Shown: positions 42,602 to 50,569 of the stretch, in pieces
Position numbering within the stretch: the first letter of the stretch is position 1
Layout: each line of letters begins with the position of its first letter
Assembly: GCF_037943105.1 (NCBI RefSeq)
Contig: NZ_CP149803.1
Span: forward strand, 2,956,001 to 3,020,000
DNA length: 64,000 nucleotides
Direction of reading: 5' to 3'
Source: Pseudomonas sp. TMP9
Lineage (GTDB): Bacteria; Pseudomonadota; Gammaproteobacteria; Pseudomonadales; Pseudomonadaceae
Notes under the pieces: model-generated
Database searches by the model: none
The model's input: only the letters and a program-made list of their open reading frames with translations
What the model was told of the DNA's origin: nothing
Translations under genes and position numbers: made by a program

Positions 42602-42897
42602 AACCAGCCCCCGACCCAGCGTGTGGAAGAGTCTTACTACAACCTGTTATGGCGGTCATCGCAATAAGGCTGTGCTTGTCTGTGCTTAACGCAGCAGACA
42701 TACCCGCCGTCTAGCGCAGTGCTTGAGCGGGTTGGGCTGCGTGAGCAATGCTGCCCATCCGCTGCGCGCATAGGCTGCTACAACGCCGATCTATTGCTAC
42801 ATCAACAGCTGCGGCAGCCTGAGCAGCGTCATGCTGTAACGGTTGTAACGCTTGCGGGAGGGTGCCCGCACGCGATCTCAGCGCTTACCCTAACACC
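42602..42897. other. Intergenic stretch of 296 bases without a gene
   Basis: Lies upstream of the SDR gene and downstream of hrpB. It holds no credible coding frame, tRNA or clear terminator. A small GCGGGAGGGTGCCCGC hairpin near 42854 may end hrpB transcription. I see nothing else. Confidence 0.5.
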
Positions 42898-45438
42898 CTA
42901 CTTACGCGGTTTAACCCGCGCTGTTGGCTCGGCAACCAGCGGGTCGTCCGGCCAATAATGTTTCGGGTAGCGGCCTTTTAAATCCTTCTTCACCTCGGCA
43001 TAGGTGCTGCGCCAGAAGTTGGCCAAATCTTGCGTCACCTGCACCGGCCGGCGCGCCGGTGACAACAGGTGCAGCTTGATCACCTGCCGGCCGCTGGCGA
43101 TGCGCGGCGTATCCGCCAAACCGAATAGCTCCTGCAACCGCACCGCCAATACCGGCGGTTGTTCGCTGTAATCCAGCGCGATACGTGAACCGGAAGGCAC
43201 TTGTACGCTACGCGGGGCCAGCTCATCTAGGCGCTGCGGCAGTGGCCAAGGCAGCAGGTTTTGCAGCAGGCTGGGCAAATCCAGGTGAGCGAAATGGCTA
43301 AGCCGGCTGACTTTATCGAGATAAGGCTGCAACCAGTTTTCCAGCGTCTCCAGCAAGGCAGCGTCGCTGACATCCGGCCATTCGCTGGTGTTTTTGGCGG
43401 TTAAATCAAGCGCGCGCAGTAACGTCACCCGCGCTTGCCATTGGCGCAGCTCTGGCGTCCACGGCAACAATGCCAAGCCTTTACGCCGTACCAGACCGAG
43501 CAAAGCACGGCTGCGTTGTTGTGCGTCTAGCCCGGTCAAGGCCTCGCGCGACAGCACCAGTTCACCCACTTTGCGCTGGCGCTCGGCACGCAACGCGCCC
43601 TCACGCTCATCCCAATCCAACACCTCAAGATTGCTCACCTGCTCGGCCAACACGCTGTCGAACAGCTGCGGTTCAAGCGCTGCAGCTAGGTAGATACGCT
43701 CTTCACGCTGGCCCTGTCGGCTGCCCAGATCAGCCACCACTATCCAAGTGTGTTTCATCAGGCCGTCAACTTCGGCAAACAACGCCGCCCGACCATTGGC
43801 CAGTCGATACTCGGCGCCGCCGATACGGCGCTGCTGGGCGATACGATCCGGGTAGGCAAACGCTAACAGTGCACCTAGCCAACGTGAATGTTCCGGATCA
43901 CTGACCGCCTGCGGGCTGGGCCTGCGCTTGAGGTAGCCCTGAAACTGCCGGGCCAATTGCCGCACGCGCGACACGGCGCCACGAGCAGCGTTTTGTTGGC
44001 TGGTGCGCGACTCGCCGGCCAATAACGCCAACCGGCTGTGCACATCAGCACCGGCGCCGCGCAGAATGTCGCGTTCGCCGAGTAACGCGGCCAGATCGCA
44101 GGCCAATGGACCCAGGCCCAGCTCCTGCCCACGTAACAACAAATGGGCAATACGTGGATGGGTCGGCAGTTCGGCCATGGCCTGACCATGGCGGGTGAGC
44201 ACGCCCTGAGTATCCACCGCGCCCAAACGCTCCAGTAACTCCACTGCTTGGGCATACGCGGCAGCAGGCGGCGGGTCGAGCCAGACCAGCTCATCGGGCT
44301 GCACGCCCCAACGCACCAACTGCAGGGCTAAGCCGGCGAGGTCCGCCTGGAGAATTTCTGCTGTGCCGTAGGCGGCCAACTGTTCATGCTGGGCCTGCGA
44401 CCACAGCCGATAGCACACGCCCGGCTGCAGACGCCCAGCCCGGCCGCCGCGCTGGGTCGCGGAGGCGCGGGAAATACGTTGGGTATCAAGACGGGCCATG
44501 CCGCTGTTTGGATCAAACCGCGGCACCCGCGCCAGCCCCGCATCAATGACCACGCGCACGCCATCAATGGTCAAGCTGGTTTCCGCGATATTGGTCGCCA
44601 GCACCACTTTGCGCAGCCCTGCAGGCGCCGGCTCAATGGCCGCGCGCTGAGCGCTAAGGTCCAGCTCGCCATGCAGCGGGCAGAGCAAAATATCCTGGCG
44701 AGCGCTCAGGGCTTCAGCTAATTGCTCAGCCACCCGGCGTATCTCCGCCTGCCCCGGCAAAAATACCAACACGCTGCCTGACTCATCCGCCAGCGCCTGC
44801 AACACGGTTTGCAGCACTTTCGGCTCAAGCCACTCACCCGCCTGCCAGGGCGCGCCCCAGCGGATGTCCACCGGGAACATCCGCCCCTCGCTGCGCAACA
44901 CCGGTGCATCGCCCAATAAACCTGCCAGGCGCTCGCCTTCCAATGTCGCCGACATCAGCAGCACCTTTAGCGGCAACTCGCCAGAACCTTCGGCACGAAA
45001 CATCGCACGGCCATTCAGGCACAGCGCCAGGGCTAAATCAGCGTCCAGATTGCGCTCGTGAAATTCATCGAAAATCACTAAGCCGACACCTTCCAAGGCC
45101 GGGTCATCCTGCAGACGCCGCGCCAAGATGCCTTCGGTCACCACTTCGATACGTGTTCGCGGGCCAACCTTGCTGTCTAGGCGGATGCGGTAACCGACGG
45201 TTTCCCCCACAACCTCGCCCAGTTCGCTGGCCAAGCGCTCGGCCGCTGCCCGCGCCGCCAAGCGCCGCGGTTCAAGCATGATGATGGTTTGCCCGGCCAG
45301 CCAGGGCTGGTTCAGCAACGCCAAGGGCACACGGGTGGTTTTGCCTGCACCGGGCGGCGCTTCCAATACCGCTTCGTCACGCAAGGCCAGGGCTGCACAC
45401 AGATCGGGCAGCAACACATCGATAGGCAGGGAATTCAT
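42898..45438 (-). CDS. hrpB: ATP-dependent RNA helicase HrpB
   Basis: An 846-residue DEAH-family helicase. Walker A APPGAGKT is at 27-34, motif II is DEFH (IFDEFHERNLD, about 120-130) instead of DEAH as in other HrpB proteins, and motif VI reads QRGGRAGR. The HA2 and OB-like C-terminal regions follow, with the HrpB-specific end (RPVQVTQDLANFWRSTYAEVKKDLKGRYPKHYWPDDP). Its role in bacteria is only loosely known, with links to mRNA processing and biofilm formation. It opens block 2 (PAO1 PA3961). Confidence 0.96.
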   Translation of the reverse strand: MNSLPIDVLLPDLCAALALRDEAVLEAPPGAGKTTRVPLALLNQPWLAGQTIIMLEPRRLAARAAAERLASELGEVVGETVGYRIRLDSKVGPRTRIEVVTEGILARRLQDDPALEGVGLVIFDEFHERNLDADLALALCLNGRAMFRAEGSGELPLKVLLMSATLEGERLAGLLGDAPVLRSEGRMFPVDIRWGAPWQAGEWLEPKVLQTVLQALADESGSVLVFLPGQAEIRRVAEQLAEALSARQDILLCPLHGELDLSAQRAAIEPAPAGLRKVVLATNIAETSLTIDGVRVVIDAGLARVPRFDPNSGMARLDTQRISRASATQRGGRAGRLQPGVCYRLWSQAQHEQLAAYGTAEILQADLAGLALQLVRWGVQPDELVWLDPPPAAAYAQAVELLERLGAVDTQGVLTRHGQAMAELPTHPRIAHLLLRGQELGLGPLACDLAALLGERDILRGAGADVHSRLALLAGESRTSQQNAARGAVSRVRQLARQFQGYLKRRPSPQAVSDPEHSRWLGALLAFAYPDRIAQQRRIGGAEYRLANGRAALFAEVDGLMKHTWIVVADLGSRQGQREERIYLAAALEPQLFDSVLAEQVSNLEVLDWDEREGALRAERQRKVGELVLSREALTGLDAQQRSRALLGLVRRKGLALLPWTPELRQWQARVTLLRALDLTAKNTSEWPDVSDAALLETLENWLQPYLDKVSRLSHFAHLDLPSLLQNLLPWPLPQRLDELAPRSVQVPSGSRIALDYSEQPPVLAVRLQELFGLADTPRIASGRQVIKLHLLSPARRPVQVTQDLANFWRSTYAEVKKDLKGRYPKHYWPDDPLVAEPTARVKPRK

Positions 45439-45605
45439 GCGGGCTCCATTTCAGGCGCACGATTATAACGGCGAACCTGGCAGGCATTCGTGCTGTCTCA
45501 CGTGCAGCCAATATTACCGGCGAAATGCAGCAACAGCGCCCGATGCAGCGGCATTGCCCAACGGGCATTGCTATAGTTGCGCCACTTTTCCTATGGAGTT
45601 ATTCA

Positions 45606-46025
45606 ATGCGTACCCCAACCCGTGTTATCGGTAGCCTGCTGGTCGCCGCGCTGTTCACCCAACTGACCGCTTGTGGAACGCTGTTTTACCCGGAGCGACG
45701 TGGCCAAATTGAAGGCCGGATTGATCCGGCGGTAGCTGGATTTAACGCCATCGGCATCTTGTTCTTTGTACTGCCGGGACTGATCGCCTTTGCGATCGAC
45801 TTCACCACCGGTGCGATCTATCTGCCTGGCGGCATGACTTCTCAGGTCGATCCGCAAGACCTGCACAAGCTGGTCGACGCCGACGGCAAGGTCGACATGC
45901 TCCAGCTCAAGGCCCTGATTGATGTGCAAACCGGCCACAGCCTGCCACTGGATGATCCGCGCCTGATCCAGCAAGACGGCGCCGTCGAGCAACTTGCCGC
46001 CTTCGGCTTGCGCCCAGCCGCCTAA
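45606..46025 (+). CDS. Small lipoprotein of unknown function
   Basis: A 139-residue lipoprotein with a type II signal peptide; the lipobox LTAC puts the lipidated cysteine at residue 23. After it, GTLFYPERRGQIEGRIDPAVAGFNAIG leads into a second hydrophobic stretch (about 48-66, ILFFVLPGLIAFAIDFTTGAIYL). A soluble C-terminal part follows. The start is the ATG that gives a normal signal peptide; an in-frame start 27 codons earlier would not. The PAO1 ortholog (PA3962) is hypothetical. The family resembles YceK-type lipoproteins only in general design. Confidence 0.8.
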   Translation: MRTPTRVIGSLLVAALFTQLTACGTLFYPERRGQIEGRIDPAVAGFNAIGILFFVLPGLIAFAIDFTTGAIYLPGGMTSQVDPQDLHKLVDADGKVDMLQLKALIDVQTGHSLPLDDPRLIQQDGAVEQLAAFGLRPAA

Positions 46026-46108
46026 AAGCATGCCATAGCAGCCGATCATTACGCAGGGCTCGCCCAACGTGCGCGAGCCTGACAGAACGTAGCCATTCTG
46101 GATAACCC

Positions 46109-47017
46109 GTGAACATACTGCCGCAACATGCTCGACTGATGCGCCTCGCAACCTTCGCCGCGCTGGCAACTGCAATCACCCTGGCGCTGGCCAAAGCCAT
46201 TGCCTGGTGGCTGAGCGGCTCGGTCAGCCTATTGGCAGGCTTGACCGACTCGCTGCTGGATGGTGCGGCCTCGCTGCTCAACCTGATTGCCGTGCACTAC
46301 GCCTTGCGCCCGGCCGACGAAGACCATCGGTACGGGCATGGCAAGGCGGAGGCCCTTGCCGGCCTTGGCCAAGCGCTGTTTATTGGTATCAGTGCGGTCG
46401 TGGTCGGCCTGCATGGCGTCGATCGCCTGTTCAACCCTCAAGCGCTCGGCGCTGCAACACTGGGCGTATTGGTAACGCTGCTGTCGCTGGTTTTGACCGT
46501 CGCCCTGCTGCTGTTCCAGCGCCATGTGGTCCGCGAAACCGGCTCCACAGCAATTCGCGCGGACTCGCTGCACTACCGCTCCGACTTGCTGCTCAACAGC
46601 AGCATCCTCTTCGCGCTGCTGCTGGCCAGTTACGGCTGGCCACAAATGGACGCATTCTTTGGCATCGGCATTGCCTTCTACATTCTCTGGAGCGCTTTGG
46701 GCATTGCACGCGAAGCCTCAGCCGTGCTGATGGACAAAGAACTCGCACCGGAACTAAGCGAGCGTATGCACTTGCTTGCCTGCAGCGTACCCGGCGTACT
46801 CGGCGTACATGACCTGCGAACCCGCATGTCTGGCACCCGCTGGTTCGTTCAACTGCATGTAGAGTTATCCAATGAGCTGAGCCTGCTCCAGGCCCATGAG
46901 CTTTGCGAACGTGTGGAGTCGGCGATCAGCGCCGAGTTCAGCCGCGCCGAAGTGTTGGTGCATGCCGACCCCGCCAACGTGGTCAACCCTCCGCCGGCCA
47001 CTTCACCCAGCGACTAG
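46109..47017 (+). CDS. Cation diffusion facilitator (FieF/YiiP-like)
   Basis: A 302-residue CDF transporter exchanging divalent metal (Zn2+, Fe2+ or Cd2+) for protons. Six membrane helices precede a cytoplasmic metal-binding domain. The transport-site residues appear in TDSLLDGAASL (helix 2) and the helix-5 region with HYRSDLLLNSS; the HRYGHGKAEALAG loop is typical. Start is GTG at 46109, with upstream sequence giving no ATG alternative except residue 11 (MRLATFA). Metal specificity cannot be read from the sequence. Confidence 0.9.
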   Translation: MNILPQHARLMRLATFAALATAITLALAKAIAWWLSGSVSLLAGLTDSLLDGAASLLNLIAVHYALRPADEDHRYGHGKAEALAGLGQALFIGISAVVVGLHGVDRLFNPQALGAATLGVLVTLLSLVLTVALLLFQRHVVRETGSTAIRADSLHYRSDLLLNSSILFALLLASYGWPQMDAFFGIGIAFYILWSALGIAREASAVLMDKELAPELSERMHLLACSVPGVLGVHDLRTRMSGTRWFVQLHVELSNELSLLQAHELCERVESAISAEFSRAEVLVHADPANVVNPPPATSPSD

Positions 47018-47086
47018 AGCAAATACTCTAAAAGACCTAAACTCGCATCGCCCCACCCCACAACAATAAAATTGAGGAGCGAACCG

Positions 47087-47509
47087 ATGACCCTAACTGC
47101 AACCGCCCTAGCCTTGCTAGGCCTTGTCGCCTGGACCCTGCTGCTGGTTTTTCTGCTTGTCAACCAGCGCGGCATGCTGGTGCTCAGCGGCAAGATGGCC
47201 GTGAATGCGTTTAACCCTGATGGCAGCAATACACCCAGCGCATTTGGCCAACGCTTGGTACGCGCCCACGCTAATTGCTTGGAAAACCTGCCGCTGCAGG
47301 CGGCGCTGCTGCTGTACGCCATTGCCACCGCACAAACCGCCATAACCGAGCCTTTGGCGTTAGTGTTGCTGGGCGCGCGCGTGTTCCAGAGTGCCGTGCA
47401 TTTGCTCAGCACCGGCCCACTGTTTGTTTGGCTGCGCTTTGCCGGGCTGCTTGCCCAGCTGGCCATTCTCGCCTGGTGGCTGCTGCTGTTTGCCGGTCTT
47501 GTTGGCTGA
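47087..47509 (+). CDS. MAPEG-family membrane protein
   Basis: A 140-residue membrane protein with four predicted helices. It shows the MAPEG pattern RAHANCLENLPLQAALLL and LLGARVFQSAVHLLS, with the glutathione-interacting Asn/Glu region. Bacterial MAPEG proteins are glutathione S-transferase-like; the substrate is unknown. The ATG at 47087 has GGAG at 8 bases. It is followed directly by a strong terminator. It may share a transcript with the metal exporter 69 bases upstream. Confidence 0.85.
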   Translation: MTLTATALALLGLVAWTLLLVFLLVNQRGMLVLSGKMAVNAFNPDGSNTPSAFGQRLVRAHANCLENLPLQAALLLYAIATAQTAITEPLALVLLGARVFQSAVHLLSTGPLFVWLRFAGLLAQLAILAWWLLLFAGLVG

Positions 47510-47523
47510 TAGCGACACACAAC

Positions 47524-47559
47524 AAAAAAGGGGGAAGCCTGCAGGCCTCCCCCTTTTTT
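47524..47559. terminator. Bidirectional intrinsic terminator after the MAPEG gene
   Basis: AAAAAAGGGGGAAGCC, TGCA, GGCCTCCCCCTTTTTT. The stem has a single A-C mismatch and poly-A/poly-T on both sides, so it stops transcription from either direction. Confidence 0.9.
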
Positions 47560-47562
47560 GCG

Positions 47563-47837
47563 TGTCCATCATTGTGGCGTGGGTAACGCCTTTTCTGCGC
47601 CCGCCTGGTTGGGCGGTGCGGACCCGGGTGCCGCGACGATCCGGTAAGATCGGCGGCTGCCGCTCACCGGGTTGGGCGAGGCGGCTGGACGTGTCGTCCG
47701 GGCCTTGAAGTTGAGATAAAGCTTACGCCCGCCAAGGCAGCGAAAGATTGCTAAGATTGCTCAAATACCGACTACTTGCGCAATTAATAACTACAAGGTC
47801 ATGATTAAGCGCAATCGAAAAACAAAGAGCAGCCTTT
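47563..47837. other. Intergenic stretch upstream of the Lrp-type regulator
   Basis: The gene-free interval 47510-47837 totals 328 bases; it opens with the terminator at 47524. Bases 47576-47702 are GC-rich and full of short hairpins, detailed in the findings. From 47703 the sequence turns AT-rich, with the direct repeat GATTGCT at 47746 and 47755. No credible protein frame is present. Confidence 0.6.
47776..47814. promoter_or_regulatory. Inverted repeat upstream of the Lrp-type gene, possible autoregulatory site
   Basis: TTGCGC (47776-47781) and GCGCAA (47809-47814) with AT-rich inner sequence, ending 23 bases before the start codon. Lrp-family regulators often bind such AT-rich dyads in their own promoters. 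Position and symmetry only; no comparison available. Confidence 0.3.
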
Positions 47838-48317
47838 ATGAACAAACTTGATCGTTACGACCTGAATATCCTCGCTGAATTGCAGCGCGACGCCACCCTG
47901 TCTAATCAAGACCTGGCCGAACGCATTGGCCTGTCGCCTTCGCCCTGCTCGCGGCGGGTTAAACAACTGCAAGACGATGGCTATATCCTCGGCCAAGTCG
48001 CCCTGCTCGACCGTAAACAGTTGGGCCTAACCCTGACCGCCTACGTGCTGATTGGCATGGACCGGCACACGCCGGAGCGCTTCGAGCACTTCCAGGAAGA
48101 AATCCGCAAATGCCCGCAAGTGCTTGAGTGCTGCCTGGTCACAGGCATGGACGCGGACTACCAACTGAAGGTCGTGGTGCCGGACATGGATCACTATCAG
48201 AAGCTCTTGCTAGGCACCCTGACCCGCATCGAGGGGGTTTCCAGCGTGCGCTCCAGCTTCGTGCTGCAGCAGATTCTTTCCAGCACCCAGCTGCCCCTGC
48301 AGCACCTGCGCGCCTGA
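47838..48317 (+). CDS. Lrp/AsnC-family transcriptional regulator
   Basis: A 159-residue regulator with an N-terminal helix-turn-helix (about 5-60, LDRYDLNILAELQRDATLSNQDLAERIGLSPSPCSRRVKQL) and a C-terminal RAM ligand-binding domain (about 70-150, ECCLVTGMDADYQLKVVVPDMDHYQKLL). Octamer-forming amino-acid-responsive family; the effector is unknown. In PAO1 the positional match is PA3965. It follows a long leader and has a dyad 23 bases upstream that may be its own operator. Confidence 0.9.
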   Translation: MNKLDRYDLNILAELQRDATLSNQDLAERIGLSPSPCSRRVKQLQDDGYILGQVALLDRKQLGLTLTAYVLIGMDRHTPERFEHFQEEIRKCPQVLECCLVTGMDADYQLKVVVPDMDHYQKLLLGTLTRIEGVSSVRSSFVLQQILSSTQLPLQHLRA

Positions 48318-48498
48318 TCACAGCCTGCGACTTTACGTCCATCGCGGTGCCGTTAGGCAACCGCGTATACTCGCCAGCGTTCCGCTGTGCCTTGTGCGAC
48401 CCGCCTAATAAGAGCCTTGCGCTCAACCTATAAAATCGCATCGCCAACTTTTCTGCCCTAAAGGGCGGCACAGCCTCTTATTGCCTAATGAGGTTGCG

Positions 48499-48702
48499 AT
48501 GGAAACCCAAGTATTTGAAGAGCTGATGATGACCGTGCTGGTTGGCGGTCTGGTGCTGTTTATGGGCTTTATCGTTTGGGATTTAGCGAAAAAATCCAAA
48601 GCCGGACGCTTCGGTACCATGATCCTGTTTCTCGCCCTAGGCTTGGGCGTACTGGGCTTTATAATCAAGAGCGTCGTGATCGCCGGGCTAGAAGGCGTTT
48701 AA
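48499..48702 (+). CDS. DUF2788 membrane protein
   Basis: A 67-residue protein with two membrane segments (about 9-30 and 40-64) joined by the basic loop [13 protein letters not shown]. It matches the DUF2788 family of small inner-membrane proteins of unknown role. The ATG at 48499 follows GAGG; an earlier in-frame start six codons up is less well placed. Its stop overlaps the stop of the convergent pseudouridine synthase gene by four bases. Confidence 0.82.
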   Translation: METQVFEELMMTVLVGGLVLFMGFIVWDLAKKSKAGRFGTMILFLALGLGVLGFIIKSVVIAGLEGV

Positions 48703-49331
48703 TCCAAGCGCGCGGGCACTTCGCGCCATTGCCCCGGCTGCAGGTCGTCGAGGCTGAACGGGCCGACACGCACGCGCACCAAGCGTAAGGTCGGTAACCC
48801 GACAGCGGCCGTCATGCGCCGCACTTGACGATTACGGCCTTCGCGAATCACCAGCTCCAGCCAAGCGGTGGGGATGCTTTTACGAAAGCGCACCGGTGGG
48901 TTGCGTGGCCACAGCGGTGGCTCCTCGAGTAACCGCGCCTCGGCCGGCAAAGTTGGGCCGTCATTTAGTTGCACACCGTCGCGCAACTGCTGCAACTGCA
49001 CCGCACTGGGCTCGCCTTCTACCTGCACCCAATAGGTTTTTGCCAGTTTATGTTTGGGATCGGCGATGCGCGCCTGCAGGCCGCCATCATTGGTCAACAG
49101 CAGCAGCCCTTCGCTGTCGCGGTCTAGCCGCCCAGCCGGATAAACCCCTGCAACATCGACAAAATCCTTGAGCGTGGCGCGGCCTTGTTCGTCGTTGAAC
49201 TGGGTCAACACGTCAAACGGTTTGTTCAGCAGCAACAAGCGCGGCTCAGCAGGTGGTGCCTTGGCCACACGGCGCACGGCAGGCTGAGCAGACGTATTAG
49301 ACCAAGCAACAGAACGCGGGGGGCGCGGCAT
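48699..49331 (-). CDS. rluE: RluE-like 23S rRNA pseudouridine synthase
   Basis: A 210-residue RsuA/RluE-type pseudouridine synthase without S4 domain. The catalytic aspartate lies in [19 protein letters not shown]. Further motifs: [14 protein letters not shown] and [29 protein letters not shown]. In E. coli RluE modifies U2457 of 23S rRNA (known); assignment here to RluE versus RsuA-type enzymes is from overall form. Start at 49331 (MPRPPRS) is judged best; a reading 26 codons longer starts with a hydrophobic stretch without homology. Confidence 0.88.
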   Translation of the reverse strand: MPRPPRSVAWSNTSAQPAVRRVAKAPPAEPRLLLLNKPFDVLTQFNDEQGRATLKDFVDVAGVYPAGRLDRDSEGLLLLTNDGGLQARIADPKHKLAKTYWVQVEGEPSAVQLQQLRDGVQLNDGPTLPAEARLLEEPPLWPRNPPVRFRKSIPTAWLELVIREGRNRQVRRMTAAVGLPTLRLVRVRVGPFSLDDLQPGQWREVPARLD

Positions 49332-49472
49332 CAACAATCCAACCAAACAGGTAAAGACAGCCAGTGTAACCGAGGCCACCGTCGAACCATCAGCCTGGCT
49401 TATCCGCACCCATCGGCCACGCAGACCCAGCTATGCTGGGCGGGTTGTGTTCACTTCACAGAGGCAATCAGC

Positions 49473-50507
49473 ATGAGCTCACCCACATCCATCCTCGACA
49501 CGTTCACCGGCTGGGCGGCTAAAGCGCCCGGCGCGCCCCTTGAGCAATACAGCTATGACCCAGGCCCGCTGGGCGCCGAAGACGTTGAAGTGGCGGTGGA
49601 ATACTGCGGCATCTGCCACTCCGACCAGTCGATGATCGACAATGAATGGGGCATGACCCGCTACCCCTTTATCCCCGGTCATGAAGTGGTCGGTACCGTC
49701 GTGCGCTTGGGCGATCAAGCGCGCGGCTTAAAGCTCGGCCAGCGGGTCGGCATCGGCTGGTACAAAGGCAGCTGCATGCATTGCAGTTCGTGCATGGAAG
49801 GCGCGCACCAACTCTGCGGCACGGTTAAACCAACCATCGTTGGCAGTAACGGCGGTTTCGCCAACCGCCTGCGCAGCCACTGGGCTTGGGCCGTGCCGTT
49901 GCCAGAGGGCCTTGACCCCGCGCTGGCTGGCCCATTGTTTTGCGCCGGCTCCACGGTGTTTAGCCCCCTGTTAGATTTCAATGTAAAACCCACAGACAAG
50001 GTCGGTGTGGTCGGCATTGGCGGCCTCGGTCATTTGGCGCTGGGCTTTCTCAATGCATGGGGTTGCGAGGTCACTGCCTTCACCTCCTCGCTGAACAAGC
50101 AAGAAGAAGCCAAGCGCTTGGGCGCGCACAACGTGGTGGCATCCATCGACAGCGGCGCATTGAAAGCGATGGCCGGCAGCCTGGACTTCCTCTTGGTCAC
50201 CGCCAGTGCTGACTTGGATTGGACGGCCATGATCGGAACCTTGCGTGGCAAAGGCCGGCTGCACTTTGTTGGCATCGTACCCAGCGCCATCCCGGTGCAT
50301 GTGTTTAACCTAATCCCGCAGCAAAAAAGCCTGTCCGGCTCGCCCGTAGGCTCGCCAAGCAGCATGGCAACTATGCTGGAGTTCTGCGCCCGGCATAACA
50401 TCGTGCCGCAGGTAGAACACTTCCCCATGAGCAAGGCGAACGAGGCCATCGACCACCTGCGCTCGGGTAAAGCGCGCTACCGCGTGGTGCTCGACGCCAA
50501 TAAATAA
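49473..50507 (+). CDS. Zinc-dependent NAD(P) alcohol dehydrogenase (CAD/YahK type)
   Basis: A 344-residue medium-chain dehydrogenase/reductase. Catalytic-zinc ligands are in CGICHSDQSM and PGHEVVGTV. Four structural-zinc cysteines occur in CMHCSSCMEGAHQLC. The nucleotide fold reads VGVVGIGGLGHLALGF. It belongs to the cinnamyl-alcohol/YahK-like branch that reduces aldehydes with NADPH; substrate unknown. The ATG at 49473 follows GAGG; upstream in-frame codons lack family similarity. It ends in a terminator shared with the convergent amn gene. Confidence 0.92.
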   Translation: MSSPTSILDTFTGWAAKAPGAPLEQYSYDPGPLGAEDVEVAVEYCGICHSDQSMIDNEWGMTRYPFIPGHEVVGTVVRLGDQARGLKLGQRVGIGWYKGSCMHCSSCMEGAHQLCGTVKPTIVGSNGGFANRLRSHWAWAVPLPEGLDPALAGPLFCAGSTVFSPLLDFNVKPTDKVGVVGIGGLGHLALGFLNAWGCEVTAFTSSLNKQEEAKRLGAHNVVASIDSGALKAMAGSLDFLLVTASADLDWTAMIGTLRGKGRLHFVGIVPSAIPVHVFNLIPQQKSLSGSPVGSPSSMATMLEFCARHNIVPQVEHFPMSKANEAIDHLRSGKARYRVVLDANK

Positions 50508-50522
50508 ACGACGCTGTAATTG

Positions 50523-50554
50523 AAAAGCCCGAGGCATGTGCCTCGGGCTTTTTT
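50523..50554. terminator. Bidirectional intrinsic terminator between the alcohol dehydrogenase and amn
   Basis: AAAAGCCCGAGGCA, TG, TGCCTCGGGCTTTTTT, a perfect stem of 14 base pairs with runs of A and T on the two sides, 15 bases past one stop and 16 before the other. Confidence 0.93.
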
Positions 50555-50569
50555 ATGCGGCATATCCCA

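Noticed and set aside
42719..42958. A plus-strand frame in the SDR/hrpB gap
   Set aside because: It overlaps the 3' end of hrpB, lacks a ribosome site and has no resemblance to a protein family.
47563..47702. SRP RNA or RNase P RNA in the structured intergenic stretch
   Set aside because: The nearly invariant SRP domain IV core is absent and the sequence does not match RNase P RNA as I recall it.
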